A stretch of DNA of 64,000 nt from an uncultured Fibrobacter sp. (GCA_934700345.1 CAKUXP010000012.1:15844-79843), one strand, 5' to 3'. Shown: positions 53,056-63,344, counted from the stretch's first letter. Notes: generated by a model from the letters alone, not told the origin. A program made the numbers and translations.

Positions 53056-54957
53056 ATGAAAAGTCCTCGAATCCACGCACTTTCCGAAGATGTCATCAAC
53101 AAAATCGCAGCCGGGGAGGTGGTGGAACGCCCCGCATCGGTAGTCAAGGAGCTGGTCGAAAACTCGCTAGACGCCGGAGCTAGCCGGATTGAAATCCAGA
53201 TTGTGAACGGCGGAAAGACCTCGATCCTGATTCGGGACAACGGTTGCGGCATGTCGGAAACCGATTTGGATATTTGCTACAAGCCCCATACCACGTCCAA
53301 GCTCATTTCCGCAGAAGATCTTTTCCATCTAGCGACCAACGGTTTTCGAGGCGAAGCGGTCGCATCGATTGCCGCCATTTCGAAGCTTTCCATTACAAGC
53401 CGTGAAGCCGACGCTTCCGAAGCCCATACGCTGCATCTAGTCGGCGGAAACCTCGAAGCGAAGTCGACAGACGCCTCGCCACGCGGAACGACATTTCTAA
53501 TCGAAGACCTGTTCTTTAACGCCCCGGTCAGAAAGACGTTTCTCGGCAGCGATATGCTCGAAGCATCCCGGGTACTCGACACGGTGACGCGAATCTCTAT
53601 GGCGCATCCAGACGTACGCTTTGATTACAAGGTCAACGGGCGAGACATCTTTACAGGCGTCGAAGGAAGCGATTCGCGAAGCCGAATCGCCGAAGCGCTT
53701 GGCACTTCCATCGCGAAGTCAATGCTTCCGGTCGATTATGAAGAAGCGGGTATCCGGGTTTCGGGATTTGCGGTCCCCCCCGATGCGCTCCAGAACAAGC
53801 GGAACAAGCTCTACTTCTATGTGCAAAAACGTCCTATCTGGAATCCCGTCATGACAAAGGCAGTCGCCCGAGCGTATGAGCCATACGGAAATTCCAGTGC
53901 ACCGATTGTTGTCCTCTTTCTGGAAATGCCCGAGACCTCGGTTGATGTGAACGTCCACCCGACGAAGCGCGAAGTCCGGTTCGCCAACGAGAACGATGTC
54001 TTCACAGCAGTCCATCACGCCATTCGAGACGCTTTCCAAAAATCCGAAGAGGAAAAACACCCGTCGATTCGCATTGCGGATTTTTCGCAAGGCCGCATGG
54101 CGAACTCCGAGGATTCCGCGTTCCTATCTTCCCTACCACAGGCCAAGCCTCTCTTTGCAAAAGTCCAACCGGTTCAAACGATTCCCGAAACGCATTCCGC
54201 CACAAAATCCCATACGGCCACATCCAGTCCGGCCTCTGATGTGACAAAAAATGTCAAAGACTCCAAGCCGCGGTACAACACGGAAGACCCAAGCGAAATC
54301 ATCCAGGACCTTTTTTCCCTGCCCGAAAACGGAAACATCATCCCGCTCACGCCGCAGAACCTGCGCCCGCCTATCCGCATGGATAAGGCAACACCGCCAC
54401 AGTTTTTCCAGCTGTCAAACACCTATCTCGTGTGCGAAGACAGCGAAGGACTTTTGCTCATCGACCAGAATTCGGCCCATCAGCGAATCCTCTACGAACG
54501 CGCCCTAGCCTCCCTGAATGCGGAGACCTCCCTGGAAAGCCAAGAGCTTCTGTTTCCCGAGATAATCGAACTAACCCCGACAGAAGCAAGCGTTATCCCG
54601 GAACTCATCCCGATGCTCGACAAGCTGGGATTTCACCTGGAGCTTTTTGGCAAGAACACCTACCAGCTCCGCGGAACCCCCCGAGACCTGCCCTTTTCCA
54701 GGTCCGTTGAATCGCTCAAGACCCTCATCGCCGACATTCTCTGCGGGGATAATCCGGGAAACCCTTCCCGCGAGGCGCTGTCACGAGCCTGGGCAAAGAG
54801 CAACGCTATCCAGGCGGGAGATAAGCTCGGGTTCGAAGAGATGACACACCTGATGGCAAGCCTTCTTTCTACGCAAGACCCGATGAGTTCCCCGAGCGGG
54901 CGCCCCACCCTGATGCGCCTTCCCATTTCCGAAATCAACAAGCGATTCAAGCGCTGA
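53056..54957 (+). CDS. mutL: DNA mismatch repair protein MutL, endonuclease site lost
   Basis: 633 residues. GHKL ATPase: IHALSEDVINKIAAGEVVERPASVVKELVENSLDAGA, RDNGCGM, TTSKL, ATNGFRGEA and the PRGTTFLIEDLFFNAPVRKTF segment. The C-terminal endonuclease motif DQHA(x)2E(x)4E reads DQNSAHQRILYE (about residues 470-481). The ACR site reads RAWAKSN and CPHGRP reads SPSGRP. So the metal ligands are gone. The start is the ATG at 53056. A TATATT box ends 6 bases before it, so the message may be leaderless; the ATG at 53023 lies upstream of that box. Confidence 0.95.
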   Translation: MKSPRIHALSEDVINKIAAGEVVERPASVVKELVENSLDAGASRIEIQIVNGGKTSILIRDNGCGMSETDLDICYKPHTTSKLISAEDLFHLATNGFRGEAVASIAAISKLSITSREADASEAHTLHLVGGNLEAKSTDASPRGTTFLIEDLFFNAPVRKTFLGSDMLEASRVLDTVTRISMAHPDVRFDYKVNGRDIFTGVEGSDSRSRIAEALGTSIAKSMLPVDYEEAGIRVSGFAVPPDALQNKRNKLYFYVQKRPIWNPVMTKAVARAYEPYGNSSAPIVVLFLEMPETSVDVNVHPTKREVRFANENDVFTAVHHAIRDAFQKSEEEKHPSIRIADFSQGRMANSEDSAFLSSLPQAKPLFAKVQPVQTIPETHSATKSHTATSSPASDVTKNVKDSKPRYNTEDPSEIIQDLFSLPENGNIIPLTPQNLRPPIRMDKATPPQFFQLSNTYLVCEDSEGLLLIDQNSAHQRILYERALASLNAETSLESQELLFPEIIELTPTEASVIPELIPMLDKLGFHLELFGKNTYQLRGTPRDLPFSRSVESLKTLIADILCGDNPGNPSREALSRAWAKSNAIQAGDKLGFEEMTHLMASLLSTQDPMSSPSGRPTLMRLPISEINKRFKR

Positions 54958-55016
54958 CGCTCTCGCCTTCGAACCAGGATCTTTACAGATACCGTTAGTT
55001 TGTATATTGGAAAACC

Positions 55017-58000
55017 GTGATTAGACTGCACAAGATCTTTCTGCTTTTGGCGATTTCCAAAATCGCCTTCGCCTTAGAACTTTCCTTTTCGGGAAACCAG
55101 AGCGATATCCGTTGGAAGGCAGCGTCCTCCGAACATTTCCGCTTTGCCTATCCGGCGGAATACAGCACCCATGCAGGCATCGTCGCCTCGACAGCGGAAG
55201 CGGTCTATGATTCGATCGTTTCGCGCTACCACATCGAGATGCCGCTCAAAATCGACGTTTCGCTCCAGAACGCCCTGTATGCAAACGGATCCGCGGTGCC
55301 AAACGAAAACGCGATGAACCTTTTCCTTTCGAACTGGGATTTTAAAATCCGAAGTACGCATCCCTGGATAACCGATGTCGTCACCCACGAGTTTTCACAC
55401 TTGGTGAGCATCGAAAGCGGAAGCAAGTTGCCGCACTTCATCTACGGGCTTCAGCTTTCCTACATGGATTACTATAACGAGCGTTTGACGCAAAATGCGG
55501 CTATTGTCGTGCCCTTTACCCTACAACCGCTCTGGTTCGCCGAAGGAACCGCCCAGTTTGAATCCGCCCGGATGGGTTTTGACGCCTGGGATAGCCACCG
55601 CGACATGCTGCTCCGCGTCGCCTCCCTGAGCGACGGGCTGCTCGACCTAAACTATATGCACGACTTTGCGGACAATTCGCTCCAAGCGGAACTCGGCCCC
55701 TACACCCAAGGTTTTTCCCTTGTCCGCTACATCGACGCCGAATACGGTCCGGACGCCGTTCCAAAAATCTGGCGCGAGCTTTCCAAGATGCACCGGGTCA
55801 CCCTTTCTAGTGCGCTCCAAAAAGTCATCGGTATCGATGAAGACTCGCTTTACAGAAAATGGAAAGAATCAACAGTCAGGCACTATGAACAGGAAAGGGA
55901 AAAGCTCGGGACTTTGATCACCGGGAAAAAATGGACGGAGAACGCTTTCTACCAGGACTATCCCGCAATCGCTGGCGGCAACCTCTATGGAATTTCCAAC
56001 TTTGGCAGTCCATGGTTCGATGGCGGCATCTTTAAGATACCGGATAATTTCCGCGACTCCGTTTCGGTCCAGGATTCCATTATCGATATTTCCCAATTTG
56101 CCGGGAATCCTTTCAAAACAAAAAAACCGTGGTTTGACAAAGGCATTTCCGTTCGGGACGTTTCGGGACGCGGAACACTGCTCGCCTACACGACATTTGC
56201 GAAGCGCGACAGAAATGGACACGCCCACTTTGACATCGCTGTCGCCGATACAAACGGACAAAATGCCCAGGCGACAGTTCTCGCCGACGCGGTCTATCCG
56301 GATATTTCTCCCGACGGGAAAGAAATCGTTTTTGCGAGACGCGAAATCCATTCGACGCGTTTCGTGCTGAGCAAAGTGGAAACCCCCGACTTCAAGAATG
56401 AACGCCCGGGTGAAATTCAAGATATCTATATTCCCGACGAAAAACTTCTCTACTACAACATCTACACGCCTAAATTCAGTCCCGACGGGAAAAAAATTCT
56501 CTTTGGATTCTTTGACGACAGGAACCGCGGAATCGCCTGCATCCAAAGCGACGGTTCGAATCTTCAAGTTTTATCGCAAGAGGGAATCGATTACCGTGAC
56601 GCCAACTGGATCGACGACGAAACCATCATCTATTCGAGCAATCGAAACGGCATTTTCAATCTGTATTCCAAAAAGCTGGCAAACGGCACGGAGCATCCCC
56701 TGACAAATGTCCTCGGGGGAGCCTTTTCACCGACAGTCGATTCGGGAACCGTATTCTACACCAACTACGACAAGGACGGCTTTTCGCTCTACTCGATTGA
56801 GCTATCCGACTACGACGCGACAACGGATTCCGTTTTCACCCGGTTCGACACGACCTATACGGTTTGTCCGCAGCCTGTAGATGCGATTGCCGTTCCGGAT
56901 TCGTCCGAAATTACGCAAACGGATTCCTCGTCCGCGGATTCCGTATTTGCCGATTCCGCAAGAAACGCTCCGCCCTGTCAGACCGACACCTTGATTGCCA
57001 AACGGGATTCTACGGTAAAAAAGCCCAAGACACCGCCCCTCGTTCTGAACGGAACGCTTGAACCCAAAATCCAAAAGACGCTGGAATTTTCGGAGATTGA
57101 ATTTGCCGGCAGCGAACGGAACTACAAGCCGATTCCGACAAAGCTTCTTATCGCTCCGATTTTTTCCATCGAGGAACGCTCGCCGGATTTTGGCGTAAAC
57201 GGAGACGGCCAGGCAACTCCGAAACTGGGATTTGCCATGACGCTTTCCGACCCGCTCAAAAAAAACATCCTCTCGGCGGGGCTCTTGCTTGAAATCGGAA
57301 ACGGCTGGAAATACATCAACGGAGACGGCATCAATCCCGAAATGGAACACGAGTTTCTGGCGTCTCTTGAAAACCATTCGACCCCGATTACGCTCGGACT
57401 TTCTTTCTCCAATATGAATTTACGCTCCAAAGATACGGTTCGCTACGAAGATCCGCGAAGCTACGAAGATTCCATCGGCACAAGCCATTATGCGGTTTCC
57501 CTCAACGCGGTCCAGGGAAGCGCAAGCTACAGCGTTTTCAAGCAAGGCGACAGCGTTTTCGTTCTCGGAGGCTACGACTGGTCAAACTTTAATTTGTACG
57601 AAGACAACCTGAAATGGACCTACCAAAAACGCTTTTCCGGAGCCATCGGATTTTCCTTTGACGGAGGCTTAGACGATGAAACGGCGACCAATACGGCAGG
57701 AGCGGGAAACGGCATTACGGCAAGTTACCAGATTTCCAATTCGGACCTGTATCGCCCGGGAACTTTCTCGGAAAGCTTCACCGTTTCTCCCAGCGGAAAA
57801 ATCGAGCCGATTTATCGAAATTACACGCTGCACAATTTTTACTTCAACCTGCACGGAAGTCTCGCCAATCCAATCCATTCCGGAGCGCGACTTGCCGCCG
57901 GAGCAACGGTCCAAGGTCTCGGAGCCTGGACAGCAAAGGATTCCCGGGATACGCTCGACAACTACTATTATACGCCGCTCCTGTTGGAAGGCTATCCCTA

Positions 58001-58439
58001 TCTGATTACCAACGAAGATTACAACCGCAGCGGGCTGAAAACGGCCAAGGCGGAAATCCACTACCTGTTTCCCATCTTTGAAGATTTCCGAAAGCAGTTC
58101 TGGATCTTTACGACGCGAGACTTATTCGTTAATTTATACGCTCAAATCGGAGCGACCTGGAACGATCACGGAATTCCAGCATCCAGATTTTCAAAGCGGG
58201 AATTCTGGGACCGCAGCGTCGGAATTGAAATCCGACTGGCCAATCGGATTTTCTACACCCTGCCGTTCAACCTATCGCTGAATCTCGCCCGCGGCCTAGA
58301 CCGAATCGGGGAAGATAAAAACGGAAACGGAGGACGCAAGATGACACCCGTCGATATTCCCATTTTACCGAAAGCGGTTTCTCCGACGCGAATCCAGTTT
58401 TCGATCGGGTTTGATTTCCGTAACACGTGGATGGAATAA
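55017..58439 (+). CDS. Peptidase / beta-propeller / outer-membrane barrel fusion protein
   Basis: 1140 residues. Signal peptide MIRLHKIFLLLAISKIAFA. A gluzincin-like peptidase domain has VTHEFSHLVS (HExxH, residues 124-128) and WFAEGTAQFE with the third ligand Glu near 176. A PD40/TolB-like propeller follows (YPDISPDGKEIVFARRE, PKFSPDGKKILFGFFDDRN, DANWIDDETIIYSSNRNG). A Ser/Thr/Pro linker (about 625-690) leads to a C-terminal barrel of about 400 residues (LLIAPIFSIEERSP to RIQFSIGFDFRNTWME). It starts at GTG. I infer a surface metalloprotease anchored by the barrel. Confidence 0.8.
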   Translation: MIRLHKIFLLLAISKIAFALELSFSGNQSDIRWKAASSEHFRFAYPAEYSTHAGIVASTAEAVYDSIVSRYHIEMPLKIDVSLQNALYANGSAVPNENAMNLFLSNWDFKIRSTHPWITDVVTHEFSHLVSIESGSKLPHFIYGLQLSYMDYYNERLTQNAAIVVPFTLQPLWFAEGTAQFESARMGFDAWDSHRDMLLRVASLSDGLLDLNYMHDFADNSLQAELGPYTQGFSLVRYIDAEYGPDAVPKIWRELSKMHRVTLSSALQKVIGIDEDSLYRKWKESTVRHYEQEREKLGTLITGKKWTENAFYQDYPAIAGGNLYGISNFGSPWFDGGIFKIPDNFRDSVSVQDSIIDISQFAGNPFKTKKPWFDKGISVRDVSGRGTLLAYTTFAKRDRNGHAHFDIAVADTNGQNAQATVLADAVYPDISPDGKEIVFARREIHSTRFVLSKVETPDFKNERPGEIQDIYIPDEKLLYYNIYTPKFSPDGKKILFGFFDDRNRGIACIQSDGSNLQVLSQEGIDYRDANWIDDETIIYSSNRNGIFNLYSKKLANGTEHPLTNVLGGAFSPTVDSGTVFYTNYDKDGFSLYSIELSDYDATTDSVFTRFDTTYTVCPQPVDAIAVPDSSEITQTDSSSADSVFADSARNAPPCQTDTLIAKRDSTVKKPKTPPLVLNGTLEPKIQKTLEFSEIEFAGSERNYKPIPTKLLIAPIFSIEERSPDFGVNGDGQATPKLGFAMTLSDPLKKNILSAGLLLEIGNGWKYINGDGINPEMEHEFLASLENHSTPITLGLSFSNMNLRSKDTVRYEDPRSYEDSIGTSHYAVSLNAVQGSASYSVFKQGDSVFVLGGYDWSNFNLYEDNLKWTYQKRFSGAIGFSFDGGLDDETATNTAGAGNGITASYQISNSDLYRPGTFSESFTVSPSGKIEPIYRNYTLHNFYFNLHGSLANPIHSGARLAAGATVQGLGAWTAKDSRDTLDNYYYTPLLLEGYPYLITNEDYNRSGLKTAKAEIHYLFPIFEDFRKQFWIFTTRDLFVNLYAQIGATWNDHGIPASRFSKREFWDRSVGIEIRLANRIFYTLPFNLSLNLARGLDRIGEDKNGNGGRKMTPVDIPILPKAVSPTRIQFSIGFDFRNTWME

Positions 58440-58446
58440 ATTCAGG

Positions 58447-61035
58447 CTAATCCCAGTGCATGGATTCCTTGCGAATCAGGAATCTGCGCGAAAGATCGTC
58501 GAGGCTTGCCGCATCGCTTTCAAGGCCCATCAAACCGCCGAACAGAGGATAGGGACTGGCCGTTCCACCTTGGTCGTTGCACTTGACCCGGACGTAAATT
58601 TTCCCTTTCCGAATCTGCAAATCCAGAATATGCTGGTTGAGGTCCACTTCCTGTCCACGGTGATTTTTTACAACCGGCAGTTTCCTTTCGACGAATTTTT
58701 CCAACAGACCTTCCGGAATTTTTTCCGGAAGGAAAGAATAAGTCATCGATTTCGGGAATTGCGAAGACAGCTTGTACGAAAGCTTTTCAATTTTTAAAAT
58801 CTTCATTCCCATCGGAAACGGAGCGTTCAGCTTTTTCATCAACTCGGGAAGCTTGTTTTCCGAAAGATCCAGCGGCACGAGCGTTTCGACGCCTAGAATC
58901 TCGCAAACGGTTTCAAGGCCTAGCGGAAGCGCACCCATATTGATGATTCGAGGCTTGGGGCTAAAACCTTCACTATACCGTAAAGGAATCCCCGCACAGG
59001 CAAATGTTCGCACAAACGCGCTGAGCATATTCTGATGCGGCAGGAAACGGCTGAGACCCGTTTTCTGAAACGTTAACTTGTACGCAAAGCGCTTATCGTA
59101 AACAGGCCGGCGTTTCGCGACGAGGTCCTTGATTTCAGCCGGAGTTCGGCTGGGAGCCCTGTACTTTTCGGGTTCCGGAGCGAGGCGGACTTCCTTTCCG
59201 TTGCCCGGGATTCCGCAATGCTGGCACTCGCCCCATTTGCAGTTGGGAACCGGTTTTGCGTCTTTAAAAACATCGGGGTTGAAGCCTTTCTGGTATTCGT
59301 TCCAGAGATAGGATTTTGTCACGCCGACATGCATAAAGTCCCACGGGAAAACGCTTTCCTTGGAACGCGTCGCATAAATCCATTTTTCGTCATAGCCGAA
59401 ATCCGCCCAAATCTGTTCCCAGTCCCTAGGGCGAATGCGATGGCTATCGCTTTCAAAAATCATTCCGCGTTTATACGCTTCATAGATCATCGGGGCGAGC
59501 GAACGGTCACCGCGGCTGTAAAAGGCTTCGAGCCTAGAGGTTTCCCAATCTGCCCAACTGACTTTCACGTTCGGATTCCTGTAGAACCTGCGACGGACAA
59601 ACTGAATGTGCGAAAGCGCCAAATCCTTTTCCATATAAGGCGCCCACTGCAACGCAGTAAAGGATTTCGGGATAAGGATTCCCATGCTAACCGAGATCTG
59701 CGCCCCGCGCAAATACTTTCGCCCGATTTTTACCAGATTCTCGATCAGTCCACAGAACGCTTCCATATCGTCGTCGTTTTCCGTGGGAAATCCGACCATT
59801 GTATATAGCTTAATCTTGTTGAATCCCGACGAAAATGCGTGTTCCGCCGCATTATACATGTCCTCGTCGGTAATCGTCTTGTTAATCATCTTGCGCAAAC
59901 GTTCCGACCCCGTTTCCGGGGCAAACGTTCCGCTGCGACCGCCTTTTAACGCAGCCACTTTTTCCGCCAGCGACTGTCCGAAACTGCTTACGCGGATACT
60001 CGGCAGGGAGACATCGACATTGTCAAAGAACGCATCGTCAATGATGGAATCGGTTAAAGCCTCGATCGGTTTATAGTCCGCCGTCGAAAGGCTCAAAAGT
60101 CCGAGTTCATTTTCGCCGGTCGCCCGAATGCCCTCCTTGGAAAGTTCGATGACATCGTCCGCGGGAAGTTCCCGGCAAGGCCTGTACCAGATTCCCGCCT
60201 GGCAAAAACGGCATCCCTGCGTGCAGCCGCGCATCACCTCGACGCTGTAACGATTATGTACAAGCCTCATGTTGGCTATCAGGTTCTTGACCGGATAATC
60301 CTCTCTTTTCAGTTCCGGGATAAAGACGCGCCGAATGCCGTTCGTATTCGCATAGGAACCGGTCGCCGGTTCCTTCGGAACGAGCTGTCCAAATTCCCCC
60401 CGGACAACTTCGCGAAACTCAGGCACATACACACCGTCGATTTTCGCAATTGACTCCAGAATTTCCATCCGGGAAAATCCTTTCCTTTTACATTCGCCGA
60501 CCGTCCGCAAAATTTTCGGAAGCATTTCTTCGCCGTCGCCGATGTTGAACGCGTCGAAGAAATCCGCAACCGGTTCCGGGTTCGCCATCGCCGGGCCTCC
60601 ACCAAGGACAATCGGATCGCTTTCCTTGCGGTCCTTCGCAAAGGCGGAGATTCCCGCAAGTTCCAGCACATAGGGAACATTTGTAAAATTGAGTTCCGTC
60701 TGGAGAGTCATCCCGACAACATCAAATTCCCGAACAGGTGTCCACGTCGCATGGGTATAAAGCGGAATATCATGGGTGCGCATTTCTTGCGCCATATCGT
60801 CCCACGGCGCAAAAGCGACTTCCATCAACAGGTCCGGTTCACGGTTTACGACATGATACAGCACCCGCAAGCCGTTATTCGAAAGTCCGATTTCATACAG
60901 GTCGGGAAAGACGAACGCCATTCGAGCGAGAAGCTTCGACGGATCCTTGACAACGCTGTTCGCTTCGCCACCCATGTAGCGAGCCGGACTTTCTACGGAC
61001 GGAAGGACCTGTCCTAACTTTTCAAAAATGCTCAT
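58447..61035 (-). CDS. TIGR03960 radical SAM protein fused to DUF2344
   Basis: 862 residues. The N-terminal TIGR03960 part has ARYMGGEANSVVKD, FPDLYEIGLSNNGLRVLYHVVN and VEVMRGCTQGCRFCQAGIWYRPC (CxxxCxxC cluster, about residues 272-284), then TFAPETGSERLRKMINKTITDEDM. From about residue 640 the DUF2344 domain follows: YKLTFQKTGLSRFLPHQNMLSAFVRTFACAGIPLRYSEGFSPKPRI. The fusion is widespread in bacteria; a tRNA or ribosome modification role is suggested, not proven. It ends 7 bases from the convergent barrel gene. Confidence 0.93.
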   Translation of the reverse strand: MSIFEKLGQVLPSVESPARYMGGEANSVVKDPSKLLARMAFVFPDLYEIGLSNNGLRVLYHVVNREPDLLMEVAFAPWDDMAQEMRTHDIPLYTHATWTPVREFDVVGMTLQTELNFTNVPYVLELAGISAFAKDRKESDPIVLGGGPAMANPEPVADFFDAFNIGDGEEMLPKILRTVGECKRKGFSRMEILESIAKIDGVYVPEFREVVRGEFGQLVPKEPATGSYANTNGIRRVFIPELKREDYPVKNLIANMRLVHNRYSVEVMRGCTQGCRFCQAGIWYRPCRELPADDVIELSKEGIRATGENELGLLSLSTADYKPIEALTDSIIDDAFFDNVDVSLPSIRVSSFGQSLAEKVAALKGGRSGTFAPETGSERLRKMINKTITDEDMYNAAEHAFSSGFNKIKLYTMVGFPTENDDDMEAFCGLIENLVKIGRKYLRGAQISVSMGILIPKSFTALQWAPYMEKDLALSHIQFVRRRFYRNPNVKVSWADWETSRLEAFYSRGDRSLAPMIYEAYKRGMIFESDSHRIRPRDWEQIWADFGYDEKWIYATRSKESVFPWDFMHVGVTKSYLWNEYQKGFNPDVFKDAKPVPNCKWGECQHCGIPGNGKEVRLAPEPEKYRAPSRTPAEIKDLVAKRRPVYDKRFAYKLTFQKTGLSRFLPHQNMLSAFVRTFACAGIPLRYSEGFSPKPRIINMGALPLGLETVCEILGVETLVPLDLSENKLPELMKKLNAPFPMGMKILKIEKLSYKLSSQFPKSMTYSFLPEKIPEGLLEKFVERKLPVVKNHRGQEVDLNQHILDLQIRKGKIYVRVKCNDQGGTASPYPLFGGLMGLESDAASLDDLSRRFLIRKESMHWD

Positions 61036-61108
61036 ATCCGATCAACCGAACTTGAAAGAAATGCCAAATATTTTCCGGGGCAGAATATAAAATTTCTTCC
61101 CATAAAAA

Positions 61109-62806
61109 CTAGGGAATGGCATCCAAGGCTCCCGCCAAATAGGCAAGCGGAGCATTCCAATTGATAGCCACTTCATTGGTCGCGTAGCTGCAAGCGGAAT
61201 CCAGATAAGCGATTGCCGGGAAACCTTTCACCGCATAGTCGGGACATTTCCACGATTCCTCGCCGACATCCTGCTTTCCTAAATGCGGACCGCCGACGAG
61301 CATTCCGGGGATAGGCAAGAGAACGGAATCCGCTTCGCTCTGGCGGTGATGAGGGTGCATCGGGGAACGCGAGCCGAAACCAGTCACGTAAGAAAGTCGC
61401 AACGGATTTTTTCCGAGGAGATAGGAAAGCGCTTCTTCGGCTGCCCGGCGATACTTTTTATCCTTTGAAATCCGATAAGCCTGGATCAGGATAATTCCAT
61501 TGTTCGCCACGGCGCTGTTGGACCCCCATGTCCACTTTCGAGAAGAAACCGGAACCCGATACGCCGAAGAATCATAATCCGCAAGCAAGGCGTCCGCCGC
61601 GTTAAAAAGCAATCGTTTCGCCTCGTTCTTCAAGGAATCCCCGAATGCGGAAGATTCCGCCACCCGAAAGACGGCGAGAAGATTCAGGTCGCCCCACCAA
61701 AGTCCGCTGTTTTTATCCGCGAACAGGGTAAGCGCCTTCAAGTCATCCAAATATCTTTTTTCCCTTGTCGCTTCGAACAACTCCGCCGCGGCAAAGCAAA
61801 ACTCGTCTTTTCCGTCTTCGCCTTTTGCGATATACGAACCGGTAGAAACATCCTTCGGCTGCTCATAGAAAAGCGCCGGATTCTTTTGTGAAAAGTCGTA
61901 AGCGCGCCGGGCAGCCGCCAGTAATTTTTGCGAATAGCCCTTGTCAAATTTTCGATAGACGCGCGAAGCCTGCGCCATGACGCCCGCGAAGCCAAGCGAG
62001 GACGTGATTCCCTTTCCGATGGCAAAACGGGAAAGCGTATCCTCATGCGGCATGATGTCTCCGCAAAAATCGAGGGATGTCAACTTGTGAAAAACACCGC
62101 CGTCCGTATCCTGCATGGAGAGCATCCAATCCAAGTTCCACTTGACCTCTTCGAGAAGAGCCGGGAACTTTTTACCTTCCCGAGGGATGTTCCACTCGAG
62201 CCTTTTGGCATACGCCGGAAAATCTTCATAGAATTTCAAAAGAGTCGCGACGGTAATGTTCGAATTGACGATATACTTTCCGAAATCCCCGGCATCGTAC
62301 CAGCCTTTGGGCGCACTGATTTTCCGATCCGTCCCATAAATCCGGACAGCCGTATCCAAATGCCCGGCAGGACGCGCCCAGATTCCCGCATACCGAGCCT
62401 CTAACGCCATCCCGGCCCGCTGAAAGTAGAACCATTTGAGCGAAGCCTCTGCCAAATCCCGATAAGGATTTTTCCGAATCAAAACCGGCGAACCGAGGAC
62501 ATTTCCATGGCGCACGACTGCATAGGAACCTTCCCTTTGAACCGACGAAAAATCAAAGAGCTGTACCGTGTCGCCGCTCGCTCCATCGTAAACCGCCCGA
62601 GGCGCCGCAAGGCGAATGTCAAGCTTATTCGTCAAAAGTTCCCGGATTTCGACCGAAGCCGTATCGGAACCCTTGACGACAAACTGCTTTTGCGATTCGG
62701 GAGAAAACCCCAGCTGGTTCACTGCCGGAACATCGGCAAAAGACACGGAGAAAGCCCCGAACAAGGCATAGACAAAAAATGGTATCTTTGGATTTTTCAA
62801 ATTCAT
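61109..62806 (-). CDS. Glycoside hydrolase family 9 endoglucanase
   Basis: 565 residues. A signal peptide (IPFFVYALFGAFSVSFA) and an N-terminal Ig-like CelD_N domain (VNQLGFSPESQKQFVVKGS, residues 29-110) precede the (alpha/alpha)6 catalytic domain. GWYDAGDFGKYIV holds the base Asp171 and Asp174. SPMHPHHRQ is the His motif, and SYATNEVAINWNAPLAYLAGAL has the acid Glu near 545. It hydrolyses beta-1,4-glucan outside the cell. No cellulose-binding or C-terminal sorting domain is present, so it may act in the periplasm or with soluble oligomers. Confidence 0.94.
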   Translation of the reverse strand: MNLKNPKIPFFVYALFGAFSVSFADVPAVNQLGFSPESQKQFVVKGSDTASVEIRELLTNKLDIRLAAPRAVYDGASGDTVQLFDFSSVQREGSYAVVRHGNVLGSPVLIRKNPYRDLAEASLKWFYFQRAGMALEARYAGIWARPAGHLDTAVRIYGTDRKISAPKGWYDAGDFGKYIVNSNITVATLLKFYEDFPAYAKRLEWNIPREGKKFPALLEEVKWNLDWMLSMQDTDGGVFHKLTSLDFCGDIMPHEDTLSRFAIGKGITSSLGFAGVMAQASRVYRKFDKGYSQKLLAAARRAYDFSQKNPALFYEQPKDVSTGSYIAKGEDGKDEFCFAAAELFEATREKRYLDDLKALTLFADKNSGLWWGDLNLLAVFRVAESSAFGDSLKNEAKRLLFNAADALLADYDSSAYRVPVSSRKWTWGSNSAVANNGIILIQAYRISKDKKYRRAAEEALSYLLGKNPLRLSYVTGFGSRSPMHPHHRQSEADSVLLPIPGMLVGGPHLGKQDVGEESWKCPDYAVKGFPAIAYLDSACSYATNEVAINWNAPLAYLAGALDAIP

Positions 62807-62854
62807 CTCGATGAAAATATATTCTTTCCCGATAAAACAATCAAGTAGGCGGAT

Positions 62855-63319
62855 TTAAGTCGCCAAGTAAATTTGTTTAACTTGTATAGAAATATACTCT
62901 AGCGGGGTCAAAAATCCAAGTCTCTTTCTCGGCCTGTTGTTCAGTTTCCACTCGATCCGCTTCGCCTGTTCCCTTGTAAGGTCCCCAAAGGACGTTCCTT
63001 TCGGCAGGTACTGCCGTATCAGACCGTTCATGTTCTCGTTCGCTCCGCGTTCCCACGAGTGGTAGGGCCTTGCGAAACAGTACCCGACTTCCAGTTCCCT
63101 CGCTATCCTTGCGTGCCCGGCAAACTCCTTTCCGTTGTCGGACGTAATCGCGTGCAGGAATTCCCTGTAAGGCTCGAACGCCGCAATCACGGTATCGACC
63201 AGAACGCTGGCATCCTTTGTGGCGAGCGGTTCCAGGATGCAGAAGTTGGACTGTCTGTCGTTTGCGGTGAAGATGTTGCCAACGTGGTTCGCGCCGTTGA
63301 TCAGGTCGATTTCAAATCT
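62855..63319 (-). mobile_element. IS30-family transposase, 5'-truncated
   Basis: The last 155 codons or so of an IS30 transposase. It begins mid-domain at EIDLINGANHVGNIFTANDR (second DDE block) and continues through FLHAITSDNGKEFAGH (Asp), then PYHSWERGANENMNGLIRQYLPKG with the catalytic Glu, ending in LNNRPRKRLGFLTPLEY. The helix-turn-helix N-terminus and first catalytic Asp are missing. The frame is open but has no start at its left end and is bounded by a TAG at about 63341. Not capable of transposition. Confidence 0.85.
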
Positions 63320-63344
63320 AAAAATTGGAACATCCTATTTTTTT

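Noticed and set aside
62855..63319. Intact IS30 element
   Set aside because: The N-terminal domain, first catalytic Asp and a recognisable terminal inverted repeat pair are missing.
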